A stretch of DNA of 64,000 bases, taken from assembly GCA_018065985.1 (NCBI GenBank), contig JAGHSF010000059.1, positions 1 to 64,000 of the forward strand, given 5' to 3'. Below are positions 1-16,727 of the stretch, piece by piece (positions within the stretch are counted from its first letter, which is position 1; the number at the start of each line of letters is the position of its first letter). The notes under the pieces are model-generated. The model ran no database searches and was not told where the DNA came from. It was given only the letters and a program-made list of their open reading frames with translations. A program made the translations under genes and the position numbers. Origin of the DNA: Candidatus Cryptobacteroides choladohippi (GTDB taxonomy: Bacteria > Bacteroidota > Bacteroidia > Bacteroidales > UBA932).

Positions 1-151
1 CGTCTTCATTTCGCTGCGAATATAGTAATAAGTTTAATATTTATGAAACTTATTGATAAATTATGTAAGAAAGTAGCATTTTTATGCCTATGTCTTGTGC
101 TGGATGAATGGATAGATGGCTGAAGGCAATGAATTTTGATCCACATAAAAG

Positions 152-176
152 GCCTGGAACCGTAATGGAACCAGGC
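152..176 (-). terminator. Stem-loop downstream of the TPR gene (GCCTGG/CCAGGC)
   Basis: Perfect 6-bp inverted repeat 152-157/171-176, followed on the minus strand by CTTTTATG. Confidence 0.5.
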
Positions 177-199
177 TTCAATGTGTTCGATAATTGTTG

Positions 200-1270
200 T
201 TATTTTTTAACGACCTCTACCGGATCATAGATGTGGTCACTGTACCAGTCAACAAAGGCATTAAACTTGTCTTCATTAGCGTCAAACCAGTCGGAGAACT
301 CATCGTCATTGCCCTTTCTCAACAACCACATGTTGTATGCTTCCCAGTGGCCGGCCTCTAGAACCATCTGCTGATACTTGAAAATCGGGATGAGATATTT
401 CTGGTTCGCCCCGTCAGCAAAACATTTTGTAAGGAACGCCTGACGGTCCTCAACAAGGCTCAACATATCCAGATGCCCCTTCTCCCTGACAGTGCTAAGA
501 TCTTCTAATCTTGATGAGAATAGGAATTCATATAGAATTTCAAAAGGTATGTCCAGTTCACCATCGTCGTTCATGGAAATCTGATTCATCTGTGTCAGAG
601 AGACGTGATAAGTTGAATCATTCTCATACTTCATATTGGCGTTGTATGCATCGTATATCGCCTTGCTCAGTTCCTCGCTTCTTCTTGAATTGGGCTGCAG
701 AAGTTCGTGGATTTCTCCATATATGATTCCCCATACAGGCTCATTTGACATGCAGAGAAGCTGTGAGATACGATAGTAGTTTGACGAGAAATAAGGATCC
801 ACTTCTATTCCTTTAGCATATGACTCTACGGCGGAATTCAATTCATTACGGCTTCTATACACCGTGCCTAGTTCGAGGTACAGTTGCCCAAAATCAGGAT
901 ATTTTGCTATGCCTTCCTGATATTTTGCAATTGCCTTGTCCTGTTTGCCCATCATGTCAAGGCAATTGCCATGGAGAGCATACATGGCTGCATTATCATC
1001 TCCCTTTTCAGCCTTTTCAAGTATTTTCGCAGCTAATTTGAAGTCCTGCTTCACATAATGACAATATGCCAATTCGTATTGGAGAGTACCAGAATCCGGG
1101 TATTTTTTCAACAACTGATCATAGATTTCAATTGCTTTATTAGCGTTGCCATTATCGGAATATTCAATTGCCAATTGAAACTGATCCTCGTCTTCCTTGG
1201 AAAGCTCCTGGGCATACGACACGAAAGTCGTTGAAAGAAGTACAATAAATAATAAAAAGAAACGTTTCAT
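200..1270 (-). CDS. Secreted TPR-repeat protein
   Basis: 356 aa ORF, N-terminal signal peptide, repeated TPR-like motifs (LQYELAYCHYVKQDFKLAAKILEKA, LYLELGTVYRSRNELNSAVESYAKGI). Confidence 0.85.
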   Translation of the reverse strand: MKRFFLLFIVLLSTTFVSYAQELSKEDEDQFQLAIEYSDNGNANKAIEIYDQLLKKYPDSGTLQYELAYCHYVKQDFKLAAKILEKAEKGDDNAAMYALHGNCLDMMGKQDKAIAKYQEGIAKYPDFGQLYLELGTVYRSRNELNSAVESYAKGIEVDPYFSSNYYRISQLLCMSNEPVWGIIYGEIHELLQPNSRRSEELSKAIYDAYNANMKYENDSTYHVSLTQMNQISMNDDGELDIPFEILYEFLFSSRLEDLSTVREKGHLDMLSLVEDRQAFLTKCFADGANQKYLIPIFKYQQMVLEAGHWEAYNMWLLRKGNDDEFSDWFDANEDKFNAFVDWYSDHIYDPVEVVKK

Positions 1271-1603
1271 CCTTCTGTGTGTTTTTGTTGATGCAAATTA
1301 CTATTTATTGCGGTGAAGTTAGCAATTAATTCCACAACCTTGATGGGTTCTTAGGAGATTGTCACCATTTATGAGGCTGGCTGGATGGTAGGAGGACTGG
1401 AAACCGTCGCTTGGTATCCGAGTCCTGAATTTCTCCATCAGTTATTCCCATCTTGCGCTATTGTTGCTTACAGCTGTACCAATCTGTCTTTTCGCTTTGC
1501 TTCCTCTTCGAGAGCAGAAGTGACACTTCTGATTAAAGTTGCAGGGGCTTCTCGAGTCATTGTATGTCTTGGACGGGTCGGTTGTAGTCATTTTCAAAAT
1601 AAG

Positions 1604-1627
1604 GAAGCCCCGGAAATCCGAGGCTTC
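1604..1627 (-). terminator. Intrinsic terminator downstream of the GH2 gene
   Basis: GAAGCCCCGG-AAAT-CCGAGGCTTC, near-perfect 10-bp stem; on minus strand followed by CTTATTTT. Confidence 0.7.
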
Positions 1628-1652
1628 TGTATAAATGTGTTCCGGCAGGATA

Positions 1653-8125
<6,473 letters not shown>

Positions 8126-8141
8126 GATCTTTTCTTTTGTG

Positions 8142-10367
8142 TTACTTTGTCTTGAGCAGCTTGACGCCGTGGCTCGGAACGAAGAAGCTGGTGGTTCCGG
8201 CGGGAACGTCCTCCTGGATCCACAGGTTGCGCAGAGTCACGTTGTCTCCGGGGTAGAAGTCTGCATATCTGCTGATGTCCACTGTGGCATCCTTTTCACC
8301 GCGGTTGAAAATGCCGAAGGCCATGGTGCCGTCAGCAAGTTCGCGGGCCCAGATCTCGATCCTTCCGTCTACAACGACCGGACGTGCCTGGCGTCCAAGG
8401 ATATCCTGGTTGATTGCGTTCACCTCGTGGTTGCAGAGCAGCTGGCGTGTAAAGTCGTCCATCTGTGCCACGTCGCATCCGATGAGCATGTTCGCGGCGA
8501 GAAGCGCCCAGAGCGAGATGTGGGTGTACTGCTCATCTGCAGTAAGGCGAGAGTCGCGCAGATTGTCGCTCCAGCCGACCTTTCCCACGATCATCATGTC
8601 GGGATCGTTCCAGTGGTTGGGCTGTCCGTAAGGGTAGAGCTCCCGCTGCTCCTTGAAGCCTATGTCCTCGAGAGACTCCCATGTGTCGGTGATGTCGCCG
8701 GTGGTGCGCCATGAGTTGGCATCCACAGCGTATCCCCACTTCCACACGTCCGCCATGCCGTACTGGCAGAGTGAATAGAAGATGTCGCGGGGCTGGTTGC
8801 GAAGGTACTCGCCCATGAGCATGTACGGGCGTACATACGAAGCCACGGTTCCGCGGTCAACCTCTGTGGCGTGCTTGCGTACGTAACCGCACCAGTCGTA
8901 TTTCAGGTAGTCGACGCCCCATTCGTTATATGACTGGGCGTCCTGCAGTTCATGGTCAAGGCTGCCGAGATATCCGCCACAGGTGCGGTCTCCGGGAGAT
9001 GAATAGATTCCGAAGCGCAGTCCGTGTGAGTGCAGCCTGTCGCCGAGTCCCTTCATCGAGGGGAATTTCCCGTTCACTGCTATGGTGCCGTCTGCGTTGC
9101 GTTCCGGTGCTTCCCATGCGTCATCCACGTTTATGTAGTTGTAGCCATAGTCTGCAAGGCCCTTGTCGATGATGGCCTGGGCAGACGAGATGACTTTCTC
9201 CTGAGACACTGAAAGGCCCCAGCAGTTCCATGAGTTCCAGCCCATGGGAGGAGTAAGCGCAATCTGGTCGCCGACACGGATGGTGAGTTCGGTGTCGGCT
9301 GCGCCCTCTGCGTTCTGGGCGTGCAGATGGAACCTGTACTCTCCGCTGCGTGAAAGCTTGCCGCCGATGCAGCAGTTTTCGCTGTCGATGGTCAGGCCGT
9401 CAGGAAGGTCGGCGGATGTTATGGTCATCGGGCGCTTGCCTGATACAGGTATTCTGTAGATTACGGGCGAATCGGGGCGCACGCCGAAGAGCATCGCACC
9501 GTTGAAACGGGGAGCGAGAGGTTCGTCGGGTGTGAGAATGTATTTCGGGGTGATGCTGTAGCTGCGCGATGTTCCTGAATTGACATCGGTGTAGTTCATG
9601 TCAACACGGCAGTATCCCCTCTCGGGAAGAGGGAATGTGAATACCTTCTTCTGCTTCCAGCCTATTGTCAGCGTCGTCTCGAGCCTGTCGAAGATCTCAC
9701 CTGTTTCAGGATTGTGTACCATCAGTTTGAAACAGCCTTTCTGCTTTTCCTTTATAGGGTTGGTGATAGAGACCTTTATGCATGACTGCCCGTTCTCCAC
9801 CGCCTCCTTGAGGGAATACTCCATGGCGTCACACTTGCTGGGAATCTGCATTGTGACAGGACCATGATACATGCCGCCGTCACCGTCTTCGTTCCATACG
9901 CGTATTGCCAGGACGTTGTCTCCGTTAAGGTTGACGAATCCCTCTTTGAGGTCAGCAACATACCATCTGTCTTCCTTCCATGCAGTGGCAAATCCCGTCT
10001 CGCTGTCAGGCATTCCGCCGGTCTTGCCTATCTTCCTGCCGTTGATGTACACCTCGTCGGCATCGTCGATGCGGCCACAGTAGATTTTCAGGGCACTTTT
10101 GTAATCTGATGTTTTCAGCAGTTCTGAAATGTTGAAGTGTATGCGATACCATCCGTATTCGGCAAGATATCCCGGGAAACCCTGGTCGTCCCAGCGCATC
10201 ACGGTCTGCATATCCTGCCAAGAGGAGTCATCGAAGTCGGCATTCTTCCATTCCGGATTGTCTCCGAAGTGGAATTTGGCTGTCTCAAAGGACAGTTCCT
10301 GTGCCGTAGAGGAAAGTGAAATTACAAACAGCGCGGCAATGGCGCTCAACAGTGCTTTTTTTCTCAT
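8142..10367 (-). CDS. GH27 alpha-galactosidase with N-terminal beta-sandwich
   Basis: 741 aa; LTPPMGWNSWNCWG, YINVDDAWEAP, DYLKYDWCGY motifs. Confidence 0.93.
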   Translation of the reverse strand: MRKKALLSAIAALFVISLSSTAQELSFETAKFHFGDNPEWKNADFDDSSWQDMQTVMRWDDQGFPGYLAEYGWYRIHFNISELLKTSDYKSALKIYCGRIDDADEVYINGRKIGKTGGMPDSETGFATAWKEDRWYVADLKEGFVNLNGDNVLAIRVWNEDGDGGMYHGPVTMQIPSKCDAMEYSLKEAVENGQSCIKVSITNPIKEKQKGCFKLMVHNPETGEIFDRLETTLTIGWKQKKVFTFPLPERGYCRVDMNYTDVNSGTSRSYSITPKYILTPDEPLAPRFNGAMLFGVRPDSPVIYRIPVSGKRPMTITSADLPDGLTIDSENCCIGGKLSRSGEYRFHLHAQNAEGAADTELTIRVGDQIALTPPMGWNSWNCWGLSVSQEKVISSAQAIIDKGLADYGYNYINVDDAWEAPERNADGTIAVNGKFPSMKGLGDRLHSHGLRFGIYSSPGDRTCGGYLGSLDHELQDAQSYNEWGVDYLKYDWCGYVRKHATEVDRGTVASYVRPYMLMGEYLRNQPRDIFYSLCQYGMADVWKWGYAVDANSWRTTGDITDTWESLEDIGFKEQRELYPYGQPNHWNDPDMMIVGKVGWSDNLRDSRLTADEQYTHISLWALLAANMLIGCDVAQMDDFTRQLLCNHEVNAINQDILGRQARPVVVDGRIEIWARELADGTMAFGIFNRGEKDATVDISRYADFYPGDNVTLRNLWIQEDVPAGTTSFFVPSHGVKLLKTK

Positions 10368-10375
10368 TGGTTATT

Positions 10376-11758
10376 CTAGTTGGTTTCCATAAGCACGGCG
10401 CGAACGGAAGATTCGCAATCGCGATGATGAGAGGTAAATTGTTTAACTCCATTCATCAGGATCAGGTGCCATGAATAATCGTTACTTTCAGAGGGATAAG
10501 GAGTCGAACTCCAGCAATAACAATAACCATTTTCGCCATCATTGATTAATCTCCCGTCATAATAGCCTGCGGCAGGCATGTAAATAATGTTGTCTTTGTA
10601 TTTATCCCTGCCCTTGAAGGACTTGCACTTGACTCCGTTGACTGTCGTCCAGTCCGTGTCGGTCTTCTCGCCGGTGTGGAGCAGTTCGAGTTCCTCTTTC
10701 GTGGGCATGCGCCAGTTGCTGCCCCAGACTGCTTTGGCAGTGTCGTCATTGCCGCTCAGAGGCTCCGTGCCGTGTTTGTATGTTTTATGCGGATCCCTGT
10801 CTATGGAGCCGCCCCAGCAGTAGTGGCCGCCATAGCTCTCCGGCTTTCCGTCGGTCACGCCCACGTTGTATTCAGCCCACTTCGGGCCATTTTCCCACAG
10901 CTGAACCCATGGAACATCGACTTCCTTGCCCTCGATTGTCGCCTTGGCGGTGCCTCTTGTCGGCGCCGGGGAGTTGTCTTCAAAGACGATGGTATATATC
11001 TTGTTGCGCTCGATGGTGATTTTCTTATCCGGTATCGTGGACATGATCTTGGTGTAGCCATTGCCATCCGGGTCGAGCTGTATCTTGATATCCTCATATT
11101 CCCTGGGAACGACAGCAATGTAGAAAGCCACGCCTTCGGCAGTGGTTTTTACCGCTTCGCTGTATGTTACGGTAGTCGGCTCTGTGTATTCTCCCGCTAT
11201 GTCTTCAAAACTGGCTCCACCATTGCGGATTATGCAATAACCGTTCATCTGGCGCGGCCAGCTATCGATCGAGATGCGCTTTACAGCCGGAATGCGGTCG
11301 CTCTTCACAACAATTTTCAGCACGCCGCAGAGGTTCTTGAACTGAAGCTCGTTGGTGTTGCTGTGGGCATACATGGGCATATTGAACTTGTCAGCCGACC
11401 ATGTTTCATTGATGTTGGCGGGAATAAGGAACTCCGGATCACTGAGATAATACTTATCACCATCCCAGTATGCTGAGAAGAAGGCGTAGTGATTGATTTC
11501 CCTGGGAGACGGTTCGGCCTTGGGCTTGAAAGTGGTTGTTGTTCCCGAGCTCTGGGCGATGTATGTCTTTCCTTCAATATTTATCTCATCACCTTCTTCC
11601 CAACTCGGCGTCATCCCTTCAAGAGTGGCCTTTGTCACCATCTCCATCGTTGCGGTGAATTCGGCATTCTTATCCGTGTTCTGCTTCCTGTCAAACTCTT
11701 TCTGGCAGCTGCAAAGCATTGTTGCCGCAGCCAGTGCCATTGTCAAGTATCTCTTCAT
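10376..11758 (-). CDS. Lipoprotein with fimbrillin-like N-terminus and C-terminal FISUMP-type domain
   Basis: Start moved from 11872 to the lipoprotein start MKRYLTMALAAATMLCSCQ; C-terminal WGSNWRMPTKEELELL...WSSTPYPSESNDYSWHL. Confidence 0.75.
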   Translation of the reverse strand: MKRYLTMALAAATMLCSCQKEFDRKQNTDKNAEFTATMEMVTKATLEGMTPSWEEGDEINIEGKTYIAQSSGTTTTFKPKAEPSPREINHYAFFSAYWDGDKYYLSDPEFLIPANINETWSADKFNMPMYAHSNTNELQFKNLCGVLKIVVKSDRIPAVKRISIDSWPRQMNGYCIIRNGGASFEDIAGEYTEPTTVTYSEAVKTTAEGVAFYIAVVPREYEDIKIQLDPDGNGYTKIMSTIPDKKITIERNKIYTIVFEDNSPAPTRGTAKATIEGKEVDVPWVQLWENGPKWAEYNVGVTDGKPESYGGHYCWGGSIDRDPHKTYKHGTEPLSGNDDTAKAVWGSNWRMPTKEELELLHTGEKTDTDWTTVNGVKCKSFKGRDKYKDNIIYMPAAGYYDGRLINDGENGYCYCWSSTPYPSESNDYSWHLILMNGVKQFTSHHRDCESSVRAVLMETN

Positions 11759-12055
11759 ATTCCTGACTCCTTTAAATATTGAACCATCCGGAGGTGTCGC
11801 CCTCCTGGTATGTCTCGTTCTGATTTCCATCCATCTGACTCTGGCAGATGACTGCCTGTACATCAATCTCAATCGCTTTTAAGCCGGGAGATACATACTT
11901 TCTTTTTTCGACCTTCATGATTTTCTGTTTTAGCAAGGCTGAAGTTTCACTTCAAGCCAAATACAAAGGTACTGATTTTTTGTCATATTTTCCTTTGTCT
12001 CATGCTGTTCCGGAGCATGTTCATGCTGTCAGACGTTTACGCCGTATATCAAAAA

Positions 12056-12085
12056 TTCAGGGCGGCCTTTCCGGGCCGCCCTGAA
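12056..12085 (-). terminator. Intrinsic terminator of secDF
   Basis: TTCAGGGCGGC-N8-GCCGCCCTGAA perfect 11-bp stem followed on minus strand by TTTTTGATA. Confidence 0.85.
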
Positions 12086-12105
12086 TTTATATGCATGACT
12101 GAAAA

Positions 12106-15100
12106 TCAGTTCTTTGCAGCCTTCTTCCTTGCAGCCACAGTTGAATCGTACATGATAGGGGTACCGATCATGATTGATGCATAAGTACCGATGATGATAC
12201 CTACACAGAGTGCAACTGAGAGACCTCTGATTGACTCACCACCCCAGATTGCGATAGCGATCATAGGAAGGAGGGTTGATACTGAGGTGTTGACTGTACG
12301 GGTAAGAGTCTGGTTGAGGGACTTGTTGACCTGAGTCTTGAAGTCGTCGTTCGGGTGCAGGCCGATGTTCTCACGGATACGGTCGAAGATAACCACGTTA
12401 TCGTTGATTGCGTAACCGATGATGGTAAGGATGGCCGCGATGAACGTCTGGTCGACGTCAAGGTTGAAGGGCAGGATACCGCTGAACAGTGAGAAGAAGC
12501 CGATGACGATGAGTGCAGTGTGTGCAAGTGATACAACACCGCCGAGACCCCAGTTCCATCCCTTGAATCGCCATGCGATGTAGGCGAAGATGATGAGGAG
12601 GGCGAGAATCACTGAGATGACAGCTGAACGCTTGATGTCGTTGGCGATGGATGCACCTACCTTGTCTGAAGAAATGATACCGTTGGGGTTGTCGAGAGTT
12701 GATGTGAAATCAGCAAGTGTGATATCCTCAGCGAAGAAGCCCTTGAGACCATCGAAGAGCATGCTCTCGATCTCTGCGTCAACGCTTGAAGCCTCGTCCT
12801 GGTATTTGTAGGAGGTTGTAATCTTCATCTGAGACTCTCCACCGAACTGCTTGACCTCGACTGAAGACTCGGGATCTGCTGCGTTGAATACCTTCTCGGC
12901 TGCTGCACGTACCTCCTCAGCAGTTACAGGCTTGTCGAAGCGTACAACATAGGTACGGCCACCGGTGAAGTCTACACCGTAGGTGAAGCCCTTGAAGCTG
13001 ATTGAAAGGATTGCGATAAGGATGAGGGCGCCGGAAACGATGTAAGAGATCTTGCGACCGCCAACAAAGTCGATATGGGTGTTCTTGAGGAAGTTCCTCG
13101 TGAAGTTGTTCTCGAATGTGATGTTCTTGCCCCTTGAGATGCGGCCTTCGAAGATGAGGCGTGTGATGAAGATAGAGGTAAGTACAGAGGTGATGATACC
13201 GATGATCAGGGTTGTTGCGAATCCCTTGATAGGGCCTGAACCGAAGAGGAACAGAACGATACCGGTAAGGAGTGTTGTAACCTGACCGTCGATGATTGCA
13301 GAGTATGCGTTGCTGTAACCGTCAGCCACAGCCTTGCTGATGCCCTTGCCTGCCTTGAGCTCTTCCTTGACACGCTCGTAGATGATCACGTTGGCATCCA
13401 CGGCCATACCGAGGGTGAGGACGAGACCTGCGATACCGGGAAGTGTGAGCACTGCACCGAAGCTTGCGAGGGTACCGAAGAGGAGAACGACGTTGGTGAT
13501 AAGTGCAACGTCAGCTGCGAGACCTGCGCCCTGGTAGAAGAATACCATGTAGGCGAGCACGAGGAGGAACGCGATGAGGAAGGAGATGAGACCAGCGCGG
13601 ATTGACTCTGCACCGAGTGAAGGACCTACAACCTGCTCCTGAACGATTGTTGCAGGTGCGGGGAGCTTACCTGACTTGAGGACGTTGGTAAGGTCGGTAG
13701 CCTCTTCGATGTCGAAGTGTCCTGAAATCTCTGAAGAACCTCCGGTGATCTCTGAGTTCACGGTAGGATATGAATATACTGTTCCGTCGAGAACGATTGC
13801 AATCTGCTTGCCGATGTTCTCCTTGGTGAGGCGTGCCCATATATTGGCGCCCTCTGCGTTCATTGTCATTGAAACGGTAGGCTCACCGTTGCGGCGGTTG
13901 TCATAGGATACGCGCGCGTCGGTAACAACGCCACCGTCGAGGGGTGCCTTTCCGTCACGGCTTGAAGCCTTGATGGCGACGAGCTCATAGATGTTGGCAC
14001 CTTCGAAGTACTCGCTGGGCTTCACGCTCCACATGGGGCGGAACTCTGCGGGGAAGATGTTGGCAACGTGAGGGTCGCGGAGCATCTTGCCCACTGCTGC
14101 GGTATCGGCTGCAGTGGCATATCCGATGCATGCATTGCCGCGTGCCTGTGAGGGCTGGAGAAGTGCGAAGAGAGGGTTGGCCTTCTTTGCTGCCTCGTAG
14201 TCAGCCTCCTCGGAGTTGGCTGCGATTTCCTCGGCAACGATGTCTGAACCTTCCTTTGCGGGTGCTGCCTCTGCCTCCTCTGCAACAATTTCGTCGTCAC
14301 CCAACTGGGCGAGGATGCTGTTGGCCTCGATGAGGTAGGGCTGGATCTCCTGTGCGTCGAAGGTGGGCCAGAACTCGAGGGATGCTGTTCCCTGGAGCAG
14401 CTTGCGGACACGCTCAGGCTCCTTTACACCGGGAAGCTCGACGAGGATGCGTCCGGTATTGCCGATCTTCTGGATGCTGGGCTGGGTTACACCGAAACGG
14501 TCGATACGGTTACGCAGGACGTTGAATGAGTTTGCGATGGCTGCATCTGCGTCCTCACGGATGACCTTGATGACATCATCGTCAGAAGACTCGGGACGGA
14601 TGCGGTCGCGCATTTCATAGGTTCCGAAAATCTGAGAGAGTCTCTGGCCGCCTCCGACTTCCTTCCATGCCTCTGAGAAGAGGGTGATGAAGTCTGACTG
14701 AGAGTTGACCATGCGGGTCTTTGCAAGTTCGACTGCCTTGAGGAATTCAGGGGTTGAGTTGCCGCCTGCGAGAGCCTTCACGAGGTCCTCGAGCTGCACC
14801 TGCAGCATGACGTTCATACCACCCTTGAGGTCGAGGCCGAGGTTGATCTCCTTGGCGAGGACTTCCTTGAAAGTGTGACCTAAATAAACCTTCTCTGCTG
14901 AGATTGAATCTGTGTACCTGAGAGTCTCATTCTTTCTGAGAGAATCCAGGAAGTAGGCCTTGTCAGCGTCTGCCACCTTTGCGAATGCAGGAGTGTTCTG
15001 AGCAGCCTCCACTGCAGCCTCTGCCCTCTTTGCGGCCTTCTTGTTCTGAATGCCGGTTACGAGAGTGAAGGAGAGCTGCCAAAGGCAGGCCAGAATAAGG

Positions 15101-15138
15101 CAGATTGCCACAAGTCTGATAGCACCTTTACTTTGCAT
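12106..15138 (-). CDS. secDF: Protein translocase SecDF fusion
   Basis: 1010 aa; LGLDLKGGMNVMLQV (SecD), YGVDFTGGRTYVVRF (SecF), two RND-like TM regions. Confidence 0.97.
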   Translation of the reverse strand: MQSKGAIRLVAICLILACLWQLSFTLVTGIQNKKAAKRAEAAVEAAQNTPAFAKVADADKAYFLDSLRKNETLRYTDSISAEKVYLGHTFKEVLAKEINLGLDLKGGMNVMLQVQLEDLVKALAGGNSTPEFLKAVELAKTRMVNSQSDFITLFSEAWKEVGGGQRLSQIFGTYEMRDRIRPESSDDDVIKVIREDADAAIANSFNVLRNRIDRFGVTQPSIQKIGNTGRILVELPGVKEPERVRKLLQGTASLEFWPTFDAQEIQPYLIEANSILAQLGDDEIVAEEAEAAPAKEGSDIVAEEIAANSEEADYEAAKKANPLFALLQPSQARGNACIGYATAADTAAVGKMLRDPHVANIFPAEFRPMWSVKPSEYFEGANIYELVAIKASSRDGKAPLDGGVVTDARVSYDNRRNGEPTVSMTMNAEGANIWARLTKENIGKQIAIVLDGTVYSYPTVNSEITGGSSEISGHFDIEEATDLTNVLKSGKLPAPATIVQEQVVGPSLGAESIRAGLISFLIAFLLVLAYMVFFYQGAGLAADVALITNVVLLFGTLASFGAVLTLPGIAGLVLTLGMAVDANVIIYERVKEELKAGKGISKAVADGYSNAYSAIIDGQVTTLLTGIVLFLFGSGPIKGFATTLIIGIITSVLTSIFITRLIFEGRISRGKNITFENNFTRNFLKNTHIDFVGGRKISYIVSGALILIAILSISFKGFTYGVDFTGGRTYVVRFDKPVTAEEVRAAAEKVFNAADPESSVEVKQFGGESQMKITTSYKYQDEASSVDAEIESMLFDGLKGFFAEDITLADFTSTLDNPNGIISSDKVGASIANDIKRSAVISVILALLIIFAYIAWRFKGWNWGLGGVVSLAHTALIVIGFFSLFSGILPFNLDVDQTFIAAILTIIGYAINDNVVIFDRIRENIGLHPNDDFKTQVNKSLNQTLTRTVNTSVSTLLPMIAIAIWGGESIRGLSVALCVGIIIGTYASIMIGTPIMYDSTVAARKKAAKN

Positions 15139-15257
15139 AATTATGGATATTAAAATTTTATAACCAAAATAGTGCGCAAAGTTAGCATTTTTATCAAAAT
15201 AAAGAAACTTTACGGCAGGAATTTACTATATTTGTGTGGAATAGAAATGCTGAAATC

Positions 15258-15725
15258 ATGTGGTGGATCATTGCAGCCCTGCTTCTGACGGGCATTGTGC
15301 TGATGTTTGTGGAAATGCTTCTCATCCCCGGAGTTGGCATTGCCGGAATCCTTTCATTCGCATCTTTCGGTGCGGCATGCTGGTATGCCTTCACGGTCAT
15401 CGGGCGCACCTCCGGCATAATCACAACCATCATCGCCTCGGTCATTCTTGTAATCCTGACAATCATCATCCTTCGCGGCAAGACCTGGAAGCGCTTCGAA
15501 CTCAAGACTGAGGTCGATTCCAGGGTGAACGCCGAAAACGAGAGGGTGAAGGTGGGCGACACCGGCATAGCCCAGACGCGCCTGGCCCCGATGGGGACCG
15601 GCAAGTTCGGCGACGTGTACTGTGAGGTGAAGAGCGCCACCAATGCCATGATCGATGCCGGGACTCCCGTAGAAGTCGTCGAGACGGCAGACAACAAAGT
15701 GATAGTCAAACCAATAGGACAATAA
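15258..15725 (+). CDS. NfeD-family membrane protein
   Basis: Start at MWWIIAALLLTG; TM helices plus C-terminal OB-fold-like segment; directly upstream of a FloA-type flotillin. Confidence 0.85.
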   Translation: MWWIIAALLLTGIVLMFVEMLLIPGVGIAGILSFASFGAACWYAFTVIGRTSGIITTIIASVILVILTIIILRGKTWKRFELKTEVDSRVNAENERVKVGDTGIAQTRLAPMGTGKFGDVYCEVKSATNAMIDAGTPVEVVETADNKVIVKPIGQ

Positions 15726-15728
15726 CAT

Positions 15729-16673
15729 ATGGAACTCGCAATCTGGATCGCCGTAGGTGCGGTCGCCCTGATCATCATTCTCTGGTTCTTCCCTGTAGCC
15801 CTCTGGTTCCAGGCCCTTCTTTCCGGTGTTCACATCTCGCTTATCCAACTCGTTCTCATGCGCTGGAGAGGCGTGAACCCCAAGACCATAGTCATGGCCA
15901 TGATCATGGGAACGAAGGCCGGCCTCAAGCTGCGCTCGAACGAGCTCGAGGCACATTATCTGGCAAAAGGTAACGTCAACAAGGTAGTGATGGCCCTCAT
16001 ATCGGCCAACAAGGCCAACATCAACCTCGACTTCCAGAGTGCAACCGCAATCGACCTTGCAGGCCGCGACGTGCTCGAGGCCGTGCAGATGTCGGTCAAT
16101 CCCAAGGTCATCGACACTCCTCCCGTGACAGCTGTGGCCAAGGACGGCATCCAACTCATCGCGAAGGCGCGCGTAACCGTGCGTACCAATATCAAGCAGC
16201 TGGTCGGTGGCTCCGGCGAAGAAACAGTGATAGCCCGTGTAGGCGAGGGCATCGTCTCTTCGATCGGTTCGGCAGAGAGCCACAAGATGGTTCTCGAGAA
16301 CCCCGACAGCATCTCCAAGCTCGTGCTCAACAAGGGCCTTGATGCAGGAACGGCATTCGAGATCCTCTCGATCGACATAGCCGACATCGATGTCGGCAAG
16401 AACATCGGCGCCGTGCTTCAGATGGACCAGGCCGAGGCTGACAAGAATATCGCCCAGGCCCGCGCCGAGGAGCGCCGTGCAATGGCTGTTGCCCAGGAGC
16501 AGGAGATGAAGGCGAAGGCCCAGGAGGCCCGCGCACGCGTGATCGAGGCCGAGGCTCAGGTTCCCCTCGCAATGGCGGAGGCCTTCCGCTCAGGCAATCT
16601 CGGTGTCATGGACTACTACCGCATGAAGAACATCCAGGCCGACACCGACATGCGTGAGAACATCGCCAAATAA
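15729..16673 (+). CDS. floA: Flotillin-like protein FloA
   Basis: 314 aa; N-terminal membrane hairpin, PHB-like domain, C-terminal EEAEAQ-rich coiled coil; 3 bp from the NfeD gene. Confidence 0.93.
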   Translation: MELAIWIAVGAVALIIILWFFPVALWFQALLSGVHISLIQLVLMRWRGVNPKTIVMAMIMGTKAGLKLRSNELEAHYLAKGNVNKVVMALISANKANINLDFQSATAIDLAGRDVLEAVQMSVNPKVIDTPPVTAVAKDGIQLIAKARVTVRTNIKQLVGGSGEETVIARVGEGIVSSIGSAESHKMVLENPDSISKLVLNKGLDAGTAFEILSIDIADIDVGKNIGAVLQMDQAEADKNIAQARAEERRAMAVAQEQEMKAKAQEARARVIEAEAQVPLAMAEAFRSGNLGVMDYYRMKNIQADTDMRENIAK

Positions 16674-16727
16674 AGGATATTGTCTGCTTTGCGAAGGTCA
16701 TGGCCTTCCTGTCAGGCAGCGCGCGTC